Positions 1 through 12,100 of a stretch of DNA of 64,000 nt are shown piece after piece. This stretch comes from Xiphophorus maculatus. Taxonomy: Eukaryota > Chordata > Actinopteri > Cyprinodontiformes > Poeciliidae. The DNA lies in contig NC_036450.1 of NCBI RefSeq assembly GCF_002775205.1, forward strand, positions 14,403,479-14,467,478. The letters are read 5' to 3'. A program made the position numbers and the translations under genes. The notes under the pieces were generated by a model. It worked only from the letters and a program-made list of their open reading frames with translations. It had not been told where the DNA came from and searched no databases. Within the stretch, counting starts at the first letter, position 1; every line of letters starts with the position of its first letter.

Positions 1-150
1 TCACAGTTGTTTCATAGCTCATAGCTGCGCAGTTAAGATCTGTTGATGGCTAAGTGCTTTTGAGTTTGGTTTTCTAATTTGTCCCCATAACTTATATGCT
101 CTAGTGCAGTATAACCCAGGTTATTTTTTAAAGTTCTGGATTGTCTCCAG

Positions 151-3100
151 CTGATTTTGCAGTGTCTGGATCCACTTTTGATGCCTCTGGTCCGGCAGCG
201 GGTGTTAATCTAACAGTGACCAGTAGCCCTATAAGTGCTTTCTCAGTGCCAACATTTCCTGCAAGACTTCGGCCTCCGTCCTCTCACAGTGTGCCATTTT
301 CTCACAACGATGCCAGGTGAGCAATATCTCAAAGATATGTCATTGTATGAGGCCCTCACAACATTTGATATTATTTCTAAAGCAAACAGGAATCTTTTTC
401 AGGTCCTTATTTTCCAGAGAATCCCTGGCGTCCACCACCCTCAGCCTGTTTGAAACCCAGTCTGTGTTTAGTAGCAAACACGATTGGGCATATGGTTACC
501 GTGTGCTTCCCCCCGTGGGACTACCTCAGAACTGTGCCCAAGCCAGTGAGGGCAGTGAACAATTCAGCCTCTCCCCCGGCACAGCCATGTCAGGCACCAC
601 TGCGTCAGGAGAAACAAGCACCTCTGCCTCCCTGCCCTCGTATCTTTTTGCAGCTGAGGCTGGAAGCCCGAGACAATCTCATGCGAAGAAGAGAGCGCTT
701 TCCACGTCACCATTGTCAGATGTCATGGGGATTGATTTTAACAGCATTATACGGACCTCGCCCACATCGCTTGTGGCTTACATCAACGGTTCTCTCAGCT
801 CTCCGTCATCCCATCTCACCCTCTCTCCTGTTCACTCTGACGGATATGGTCATTTCTTAGGCGTGAAAGGTCGCTGCATACCCTACAACCATCCATGCAG
901 CATGCCAGGCTCTACACAAACAGTAACCCTGCTATCAGAGTGTGGCCGTATTCAGGTGCTTGATGAGGGAGGGGGCCTGGAGAACCAGATGGCTAACATG
1001 ATGGTGGGGCCTCAGTGCCTTTCACATGAAGAAGGGTTCCTGGAAAAGACTTCAGAGAGTTGTAGCCAAATGTCTAACTGCACTCTACCACCGTTGCAGC
1101 CAGAGCCAGCGTCGTTGACAAGGGTCCAAGAAGCCACTGTTCCACATGGGCCTCCTCCCCCTTACCACTCACATCATCACATAAACCCTTCCAGATACCA
1201 CTGCAAAATGAAGGCCCAGTCTCAGAACACTGCCATACAAGCTCCCATGTTTCTACACAGGCACGGAGTTACCTTTTTACCACAGATTCCCATGCTGGAG
1301 GAGGAGGAAGGGGAGGCAGAGGACTGCGGCACCCACTGCTGCAGGTGGCTGGATTGCACTGCAGTTTACGACCAAAAGGAGGAGCTGGTAAGGCACATAG
1401 AGAAGCTGCATGTGGACCAGCAAAAGGCAGAGGACTTCACGTGCTATTGGGTTGGCTGTCCACGAAACTTTAAGCCATTCAATGCCAGATACAAGCTTCT
1501 TATCCACATGAGGGTCCACTCCGGAGAGAAACCCAACAAATGCTCGGTATACCTTATATATATTTCTCTTGCATCTTGCATTGTGCTGAAATCAATCCTG
1601 CATTCTCCTTGTTTCTGATTGTTGTCTGAAAACACTCAATCAGTTGAAAAGGTTTTGCTCCTCTGTGAGATGACATAACTGAATGCCGACAACACAGAAG
1701 CATGATAAATGGCGGACCTCGCTAAATTCACTTCACTATGAGCAAATTAATGCTACAGTTTCTATTTGAAAACTGCCAAAAAATCGTTACTAGGGTGACT
1801 ACCCTCATATGAAATGACATTTGGGAAAGGTCTTCATTTAAAATATGGCCAGTTTGATTCTTACTTAAGCCACGGGGCAATTAGCAGAGCTCTTTGATAA
1901 TTGGCATGGGAGTTAACTTAATTATATAGTTATTAAATAAGCACAAAAGAGGCCTTGCACTGCAGCTCTGGCAATACCCACTGGGCCTCTGCAAGCTATT
2001 GTGGTTGTCTGCATCCAAAGGGTTTGCCAGGACTGAGCCAGAAAAACTTGGCTGCTGTCCTGGGAAGGTGATGCCCCTTTGGCAACAGAGATAGTTTATT
2101 TTAAAATGTTTTAGATGGGGAGATAAGGCAAAGCAAGTTTTTTTTTTTTTTTACATTGTACTATCGATGCACAAGGTAATTAAAAGTTTTCTACAGGAAA
2201 AAAAAGTGTTTTAAAAGTTGTATTAAAATGCAAAAAAAAACTAAACATAAAATGGTAAAGGCAAAGTTTACATTATTAAAAAATAATAACGTGAAATGTA
2301 AATACAAAATGAAATAAAGTCATGGTGACTGTAAAGCGATTCACAGCTATCTGATAGCTTCAATGATGCAAACCAGAAACCTAAATCCAACATTGGACTG
2401 TTTGGTGCCTCCAGATTTTGCGCTCTGGATGAACCGGAGCTGTCTAATTACTTTTAAAAACTTGAAAAGACAATTGCAATACATGTAGTAACCGAAGAAA
2501 AAAATATGTTAGCTGTTTTTCTGCATCCTATTTTAGCAGGAAGCCCTCAAATCTGAAATATAGATTTGAGGGCAACAGATCTTTGCTGCTATTTAATTTG
2601 AGTCTGAATCTCTAACTGTCCCCGTGTTATTGGCATCATCTTTATGTAATCTGTAAATAATCTAAACTAGGGGAGCATGTGCAGTAGATGCTGACACAAC
2701 CTAAGAATAGAGACTTGAGGATCCCCAGATGTGATTGTTCTGCACTTAGACTTATGACCCACTTTTCCAGTCTAATAATCAGTATGTTATGATCAGCTTT
2801 GCTAAGCACAACACTGAGATCCAATAATACTACGACATATGTTACTTTTAATATGTAATATAAAGTGCAGTCTGAGTATAAATCTTTGATAACATTGTTT
2901 TATGTCATAGCTTTGTCAGTACTACTCCTAAATTAAATTAGTTTAAAAATGCATACAAATGTTGTTTTTAAAATGTGGAAATTAAAAGTTTATATTTTCA
3001 TTTTATGCCACAAGCTTGAAACCATACTCACACTGGCAGCAAAAAAATTAAACAGAGAAAATATTTTAATTTCTAATGTTTAGAAAGCATGCTTGCATTT

Positions 3101-6100
3101 AACAGATCCCTTTCAATTAAGCACAACAATTAATGTATTTAATTACATCTTAATTACTGTAAATAATAGAACAAGACATGAGAAACAAAACCGAAAAAAT
3201 GGAACCATGCATGATGTTATGTTCTTCCTTCCTTTGTCCTTTGTTGTCTTGTACCTTTAAATTAGAACTGGAAACATTGTTGTGGTATTAGTATAAGATT
3301 ATTTTTCAAACAGTCTTAACAATACATAAAATGTTTTTCCTTAATTTTTTTAAAGGACATAAAGTACTGGGCTGATTTGTGTAAGCACAGTTCTAAGTCA
3401 ATAAATCTGTGTTGCCTTGCCTAAGGATTCATGCAGGTTTTGCATCTCTGGACAAATTTTATCTGCGTAAAAATGGCTCTTTGCATCGTAAAGGTTGTTG
3501 ACACGCACAGTAGTCGAACCAATTTATTTCTTAGACACATATACACCTAGATTGTGTTGTCTTTTCCTCACTCCCACTTCTGACTTGGATGAGTAATTAA
3601 CAAGTCATGGGCTGAACATGGTTTAGTACATTGATGCTTTTAACAAGTTAAAAATTAACATCATGCATACCTGCAGTCGACCTTCTGCTCCAAAATACTC
3701 ACTTATTAGTTGAAACTGGCTCTGTTGCCATGGAGGCTGCCGTTGTTGGATGGCTCCCTTTAATCATTCGGTGATGAAACATTTATGGCTGCAGCTTATT
3801 GCCAAAAGGAGAATTGGAACCTGTAGTTGTTTCTCCAGAAAACACCTAATCAGGAAAAGAAAAGCTTTACGCAGACCACCCACAGTCATTTGCTTTTTTA
3901 AAACATTTTGAAGTAATTTGCTTAGACATTTTTCCCTACGAGTAAAATGTATTTTAAGAAGATAAATTATTTTAAAATGTAGAAATATGTAATTTTTCTT
4001 TAATAGATGGCAGCTATAGAAGCTGTAGTATAGCATATAAGGCACATTGTGCTAACATCACAACATTGAAGTAGCTCTTGTTTCACAGTGGACATATGGG
4101 GCAGGCTCAGACTTGTACTGTTATCCCACAATCTGGTCAACAATTATTAAACAGTTTCTTTTTAAAAATACAACCGTTACCTGTTTGTTTTAGGTAACCT
4201 AAGCAACAATAGTTTTACAGGTATACTGTGAGGGTAAATGTGAATTTTAGACAACTTGTAAATATATTTAAAAAAAGCACTAGTACCACTGTACCAGTAC
4301 AGTGGTACTAGTGCTTTTTTAGTACTTATAATATAATATAATATAATATAATATAATATAATATAATATAATATAAGTGAAGATATTGTTTTCACTTATG
4401 GAAATAATATCTTTTTGTAAGTGTGATGACTTAAAACAAGTCTCTGTATCTTACTGAAAAATTTATCGAGTTAGTTTTGTCTTATTTCAAGTTCACTAAG
4501 ATATTTGCACTAGAAACTAGACTAAAAATACTTTGTAAGACTTTGTGCGTTCACAGTGTGTGAGCTAATACCTCACAGAAAGCTTCCAATGATTAATTTG
4601 CCCCTAATGTTTTTTGTTGTGTTTCAATTTACATTTAATCTTTCCTTTTTTCTCATTTTATTCTCCACCCAGTGAGGTTTTAAATGTGCTTTGCAAATAA
4701 ATTGACATTGACAAGCTCTGAGAAACAGCAGATCCAAGAATACCGTCTATGCGATCATTGATATTGCCTCGGAAACGCTGCTTTGATGACAAGCCCCTTG
4801 ATGTGTTTTTGTTCAGTAACTGTTAGCATCTTTTCTGTTTCACCCTGCCTGTGGGTCAGTGTTTCAGATGTTGAAATCCCCAGAGGCCTTCCAATTTTAT
4901 CTTGAGAATTTTTAAAAGATATTTGAAGTTTCTAGGATTACCTAATACCTAGAAAGTATGTGTAGTTGAAGGAGTTTCACAAAAAGAAAGATAAAAAAAA
5001 GGCACAAAAAATTTGGTATAACAGGGTGTAGAATAGTGAAGTGACCTCAGAGCTGAACCGGGCACCAGACAGAGTCTGCTGGCACAGACTGCAGCTGTCA
5101 TTGTTCAGCTGGGGCGTGAGTGCCTGCCAGGATCTGTCAGAAGTTGGCTGTGAGACTGAGAAGCCACACTGCTTTCTTTTCAATCCTAAACATCCCTTGT
5201 GGCACAGTAAAAAGCCCTCCTCGGGAGAGCTTTGTGACACAGAGAAGCGGAGAGGGAGTAACACAGCTACTTACCTCTGGACTTGGCTGGAGTGCTGCCA
5301 GGATCTTAGTTTAAAGTTAGTTCAGTCCAGTTTGGTGTTTAGATGCTATTTATCTTTGTTTGCTTCAGGCAGGTGTCTTTTTCCTGTTGTTGTTTTCTTG
5401 CCCTAATTTGGCCTTCAGTGCAAGGCCTTTATAGTGCTATCAGAAATAGATGGCATGAACCAAGATTTCTCTCCTAAATAAGCGATGTATGAAATGTTTT
5501 ACATATTTTCTCTCTTTTCTGTTTCATGTTTCCAAATTAATTTCTACTTCCATCAAATGTTTGGAATTCTTCCCCAAGTCTTTTTACAAACCTTATGATT
5601 GCACCATGTAAATACCTTTCCTGGAATTGAATGAAAATCTGTTTTTGCAATCGATTGCAAAAACAAGATTGGCATGTTTGATTTCTTTATTTTTTTATTT
5701 TTCAGTCAAAAATCACTGTTGTGTTAGGAAAGAACGGCAAGAATTTCTCATTCTGTGAGGGAAAAAGTTCATTTATTTCTGGCAACTATGACCAAGAGAT
5801 ATAAGAATGTGAGGAATCCAGTCCTGGAGAAAGAATAACAATATCAGACATGGTCTATGCTCCTTGATCATGAGGCTTCATTAGGACAAAAAAAAAAAGA
5901 TTCCCGTCACAAACCACCTCTTCTGACCCCCCAGGAAGAGGGCAACATAATTCTGGACTTAGGAGAAAACGCTTTGAATGATTTGGATGTTTTAGGGATG
6001 AAGTCATTGGTCACACGATGAGGTAACCACTTATGTTCCCTGGAATTAGACTTGGTATTAATATTTTCCTCAAATGCCAGACACTATCTACCCACATAAG

Positions 6101-9100
6101 ACCTTCTCTATGGTGCTGTCATTCATTAAATTACTTATCAGTCTTACAGTAAAAATTAATATGTATTAGCTTACTAAACGTTGCTGTTTATTTATTCATA
6201 ATTCATAGCTGCCAGATGCTGTCAAGTTGATGCAAGATGTGTGGTTAATAACAAAATACAACTATGCATGTTTAAACACTGACCCCTGCTGGTCACACTG
6301 CAAACGTGAAAAGTTTGGGTCAGATTGATTTTGGTAAAATGTAAACACTAAAATACGTTCTTTGTAAGTAAATTCGCCAATTAACAATATTGAAACATTG
6401 AGTTGAAACCTATCACTGTAAAAACAAACAATAAAGCCTTAAATTATCCATGCTTCTAAACTGATTTGGATTTTTGCTGGGTTAGCCACTACAAAAACTT
6501 ATCACTACGTCTAGTCAGAAAAACAAATAATTTTAAAACAGATCATGTCAGAAAGGATTAAAAATGTGGGGTTTAGCTGTACATGTGTGGCAAAAATGGT
6601 GCAGATGTCCCCTAAAACTGCCTTGTTAAGTATTGTGTTATTTAACCTCCGAGGGTTTCACATATTAACTGCATTTGTACTGAGATTAATTTAACTAAGT
6701 TGTGTTTGGGGGTATCCGTTTAAAATGGGTTGATTTTGTATCCCTTCACATTTATGGACTATTTGTGTTGGTCTTTCATAGATTTTGGTAACTTTGTTTA
6801 GTCCAAAAAGTCATTTTGTCCTTGTACAAGCAATTTACAATATGTCTAGAGCTACAAAACCTTCTTATTTGGACTTATTTTCACAAGTATACTGTAAAAA
6901 CGTAGTTTCATTGTGAAACCAAAATAAAAGTAATTATTTTTTTAATTTAAAAATGGGGAAAACATTTTATTTTTTACAAGGAAAAAAGTATTTCTCTTGT
7001 AAAACAAGGTCAAATTAGTGTTTTCCTGAAAAAAACCTGAAAAAAAACCAAAAATTAAAGTGAAAATTGAAATTCTGATTAATTATTCAGAACAGCAATA
7101 TAGAAAGACAACAAAATCAAATCCTATAGAACATTAGCGTAGATGTTTTCCATGAAGTGGAAAACATCTACTGATTTTCATAAAAGACAGAGCAACCCTG
7201 TAGTTCCATAGCCGCAGGTTGCACATCCATTTCACTCACATGAACTTCTAACAAAATATGTTGTTTGTGGTTCTAATCTGATGAAACAAAGGGTGTTAGC
7301 AATCCTTGTGCAAGGAACCATAAGTGACATTTTTCGCAAACTTTGCATTTTACTATTATGGCCTCATTTTGTAATCACACTATTCATTTTAATGAAACTT
7401 GTTCCAAATTTTTTCTTTGTACAAGCTGCTCGTCTATAAGCAGGAGTAATTTTAACCACATTTTATGTTTATACTGTCACAGTTTGAAGGCTGCAACAAG
7501 GCTTTTTCTAGACTTGAAAACCTGAAGATTCACCTGCGCAGCCACACAGGGGAGAAACCCTATATGTGTCAGCACCCAGGGTGTCACAAGGCTTTCAGCA
7601 ACTCAAGTGATAGAGCTAAACACCAGCGAACACACCTGGACACGGTCAGTGGTGCCTCATCACAATCACATGATATAATTAGAGATGTTATTTTGATTCT
7701 TTGGATCAGTATGTGTTCACCGTCTGGGTTTATGTGTCTGTGGTTGTGCAGAAACCATATGCCTGCCAGGTGCCTGGCTGTGCAAAGCGCTACACTGACC
7801 CCAGTTCATTGAGGAAACATATGAAGTCTCATTCTACCAAAGAGCGGCAGTTACGGAAGAAGGTGAGTACCCCAATGCTAGCATAGCAGAATAAAGCAGA
7901 TCATCATACATATTGTTTTTTTCTGCTACACCTAAGGGATCATATATGCAGTAGAAGGACAGGGAATTCAAACGCTGTGATCATTGAATGAAAATCCTTA
8001 GGCTGTTTTTGTAGAGGATCTCAGGAATTTGCTGTCTGACGCTAAGCTTTAGAAATGGGTTCCACTTTGGTAACATGACAGCTGTGGATATGAAATAAAC
8101 CTCTCTTACATACAGCACGTGACACATTTCATTTCATTGTGCTTTCCTTCATCCTAATTAGCTCTGTGACAGGCTTTTCATCCCACTCACTTAGCTCTGC
8201 AACTTAACTGTATACACAGATGATCATTATCTTTAATTAAAGGTGTGCATGCGGTTAGATGGAAATGACTTGCAGCCAAGTTTGTCAATTTATGCACACT
8301 TAGGTTAACAGAGGCAGAAAAGGGTCTCACAAAATTACTGAGTAATGTTGTTTGTCTTAGTGTTTTTCCACTGAGAGCCACTCCATTAAGAGTTGCACTT
8401 TACAGTAGTGCAATTTTGCTATTAGGATTTTTGCATGTTAGTGAGAAAAGGTTTTTAATTTTGAGGTGTGTGTCATCAAAGATACTAACAAAAACCATGA
8501 GGATTTGCAGAGATACATTTTTCTGTTAGTTTAAATATAAGTTAGCTCATTTCATAGATGTTTTAAAATAAAATCTGTGATATGAAATTTTTTATTGTCT
8601 TCTGTAAAAATAACTTTAGTATTTGCTGAAAGCATGGAGTAAAAAATAAACATGTTCTAAGAGTTACAATTCTATGGAAAGTTGCATGTTTATCACAAAA
8701 GTGTGAATCTTTGTGAATGCTTTTTAGATTGTCCTAAACTTATGCCTCTGGATTCGTGCTACATCTGATTAACACATTTTTCATTAATTAGTAATTAAAT
8801 CATGTAAAAATGAATATGTTATAAATGGATTCTCAGAGCAAAACATTTTCTGTTAGACAATAGAAAACTTATGTAGCAAGTAACATTTGAGGACTTTCTT
8901 AGGTATCTTCAATAGCTCTGAACATTTCCTCATATTTGTGGTATGGTATGTCTGTGACTCTTAATAAAGAGATTTGATTACCTTACCTACTACATTTCAG
9001 CAGCTGGAATGATTTTGCCAATGCAGACAGCTGAGTGGCAGATAATCTTACAGGAGGGGGCTTGGACCCTTTTAATGACTGTTATCAGCGGTATTGTTTA

Positions 9101-12100
9101 CAGAAGTAGTAGAAAATTGTAAATGATTATGTAACATTAGAACGCAAATAGAACAATAGTGATATTGTGAACTTTCGCTAAGTGTCTCTGCTGTCCATAT
9201 TTGTTTATGTTTAGCTTTTTGGGTCGTTTCTATAGATGAAGTCTTCTACTGATGCAGCCCAAGACACACTGGCTGACTGTTTGACCATTCACCCTCTACA
9301 TCCTGACATTTCCCCGCCAGCAAGGCTAGACAACAGCTTGAACCCAGCTCTTGGTGCGTCTCATGAGACATACTGCTGTACGTCAAAGTTGTGGATGTTT
9401 GCATAAATGCATTTAATAGGAGGGGGGAAAATCACAGACCTGAGGTGTCTGTAATTCCTGTTCCTCAGGTGCAACACAAGGACAGGATTCTTATCACAGT
9501 CCCCACTTGGATCAGATGTTCTCCTTACCAGATAACTACAGGTAATTAACAGTTGTAGTTATTTTTATCATTATTATATTCAATACTTTTCAGTCATTTC
9601 TGAAAGTAGTGGTAAGTCTCTCAGTTAAACCTTAAATCTGTCAGATACGTATTTCAAAGCTAATTCTTGCTTTTATGATAAGACGTTAGTAAAATACCTT
9701 GCTACATTTTCATTAAGAGGGAGTAAACCACTCAAACAATGGTTGTCATGGTATCAAGGCTCCAAATACATGATTAAAATAATCAGTTTTTGCAAAAATC
9801 CACTTACTTGTTCTTGCATTAAACAAAAAGGATTTCCTTATTTTTTTATTTCATCTCACCTTGATGCATGTTAATCGTATTGAGACACAAGGTCTCATGT
9901 TCAAGTTCAACTTGTTTTAAATAGACATACAAAACATGTATGTGTAACAACAAACTACCATCCTCATGATTCACGTAACTAATTAATTAAGAGTCTAACT
10001 GAGAGTAAAAGACAACAGCAATAAAACATCAAGAGCAGGAACTGCCACCCAACGATTAAATTATTGTTTGTGCTTTTGCTTTCTGCAAGTATGTGTAATG
10101 GATGCTCCAAGAAAAAGCTTTTCACATTCAATGGTCACAAACATTATTCACTTTTCAACCTGGGTAAAATGCCTCTTCAGTCACTCTTCTCTTCAAAGAA
10201 CCTAATGAAGGATTTTTTGTCCTCGTGAGAAGCCAGATGCTTACGGCTCCTCAATGGTTCGGATTGTTCTCAGGCCAGCGGTGGGCCAAAGCTTTCCCTG
10301 TGGGACGTCCGAGCAGACAATCAGCTTGTGAGAACAGGCCTCGCCTTGCCTCATTGGTCTCAACCGCTCGCATCAATGGATGCTATAGCCACCACCAAGA
10401 GGTGCCGGGGAATTCCATGAGTGAATCATAAAATCTAGAAAATGCCATCTATGCTCCGAGTGAAGGCTGTAATTACTCTTTTAGTTGTTAAATCAGTTGA
10501 AGAAATCTTTGTTGGATTTTTTTTTTCATCTGATTCAGTGTTTGTTTCTCGGTCAGTGTTTTGTCCAAAACTTTACCTTAAAATTCATCTAATTTGCATG
10601 TAGCCTTTAAAAGTTAATACCAACATATCACCAGCTACTGTGTCATTTTAAGCAATCTTAAATAATAGTTCATGCTATTCTTAAAGTAATGCCTGATTTT
10701 TCATTAATGTTTAATGATAAATATGTACATTTTAATTTACCAGGATAACCTGCTAACAGTAAAGTGAAGAAATGAAGTAAGACTTTGTATCAAATAGAGT
10801 GCATTTCGACACTAAAAAGCAGAGAGATTCTTCATTTGAAATACATCATCTTTTGAACACTGTGTAGGGAAAATCTTGCAGCAGTCACATTTTGTGCCAC
10901 CGGTTTATCAAATGCACTAAAACAAATTCTCACAGCTGTTTGCAAGCATTAGATGTGATCTGACTGGAGTTTGCTCCTCTTTGCAAATCTGAAAATACAC
11001 CCAAAGACAGACCTGTTTATCTACGAAAGTTCAGAAAATACATCTTAATTTTGAATAACCTATTAAGTGGAAACAATTCATTGACATATTAAATATGTAT
11101 AACAAGGTATGTATGAAATTATTCAAAATTCAAGTGTTCCAGGATATGATTTATTTTTTATCTTTCAGCCTAGCTAATCAAAGTGACTGAAAGTGATGAA
11201 TGGTCGCCAGTGAAGTTGCTGTGCAACAATCAGATGTTGGGGTAATTTGTTGTGCTTGGTGGCAGCTTAAATTAATTAATGATGGATCTATTACACAGAA
11301 AATATTAAATGATTATATATGATCTTAACACACAATTTTAATTATAATTTGGAATTGTAATAAATTATTTTCCATTTGTGTAATTAATTGATTGGCAGAT
11401 TATTGTATTTATTTTTCATGCACTTCTTTTACGTCATATATTGAATATTAAATAATGTTTCTTCACAAAAGTATGGCATTTTTGGCCCTTTAAGTACCTT
11501 GCTTATGTTGATATTAACTTTAAGAGCTGTACTGTTTCTCCAGAAGTTGATACAGTTTTACTATATATAAAACCATGATAATTTCAAACTAAGTTTCTAC
11601 ATACAATATTGTATTTGATAATGTTTCCTTATAATAATGACCAACTGGAGAGGTTTGAAGTATGTTCAAAGTTGTGTGTTTAAGAAATATTTATCCTCAA
11701 CAAGAAGTAGTATTTACTAAAGCTTGAAATGCTTCAGGTTTGTTGATGAGCTGATCTCCAGGGACTCCTCTGGGCCTTCCTCCTCCACCTGCCACCCTCT
11801 TCCTCCCAGTGGACCGACGCTGCTGAACAACTGTGATCTGAAACAACTTGGCCAGCCTCCTGATGTGGTGGATCAGAGCCCAGGTACTCCAAGTCTGAAA
11901 TGTAAAAAATATTCACTACACACACTCATAATATCTAAAGAGCCTATTTACAGTGTCCTGCAAAAGTATTTACATCCCCTGTCCCATTTTGTCGCAATAA
12001 TGTCAAAAATCTTTGCATTATTTGTGTTTAGTTCCACTTACTTTGATACTACTAAATAAATAATTGAGTGCAACCAGTTGCCTGCTGAAATGACCTTTAT

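Larger units (their letters stand above)
1547..7482 (+). other. glis3: glis3 intron inside zinc finger 3 (5.9 kb)
   Basis: The intron is mostly AT-rich and noncoding. I see four perfect inverted repeats (2543-2573, 4271-4320, 5640-5665, 7139-7171), a TATAA pentamer array at 4327-4376 and short A/T homopolymers. One GC-richer block at about 5041-5330 is open in several frames on both strands but has no supported exon. The donor is TCG|GTATAC and the acceptor is a modest tactgtcacag. Confidence 0.7.
1340..7832 (+). other. glis3: Five C2H2 zinc fingers of GLIS3 (spread over three exons)
   Basis: Finger 1 is at 1340-1411 (CRWLDC to IEKLH) and has the atypical spacing of GLI-type first fingers. 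Finger 2 is at 1442-1519. Finger 3 starts at the TGC at 1541, is cut by the intron after 1546, and continues at 7483-7545 ([21 protein letters not shown] overall, with all C2H2 ligands present). Finger 4 is at 7567-7635 and finger 5 at 7764-7832 ([19 protein letters not shown]). The linkers SGEKPNKC and TGEKPYMC are intact. In this family the fingers bind the G/C-rich GLIS site (GLIS-BS). All zinc ligands are present, so DNA binding should be functional. Confidence 0.95.

Noticed and set aside
450..860. Long open frame overlapping the glis3 exon
   Set aside because: It is out of phase with the zinc-finger frame, which carries the conserved GLIS3 sequence and matches the splice phase. It is a shadow frame.
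4271..4320. Pre-microRNA
   Set aside because: The stem is only 24 bp with a 2-base centre and no extended flanking pairing, unlike a 55-90 nt precursor.
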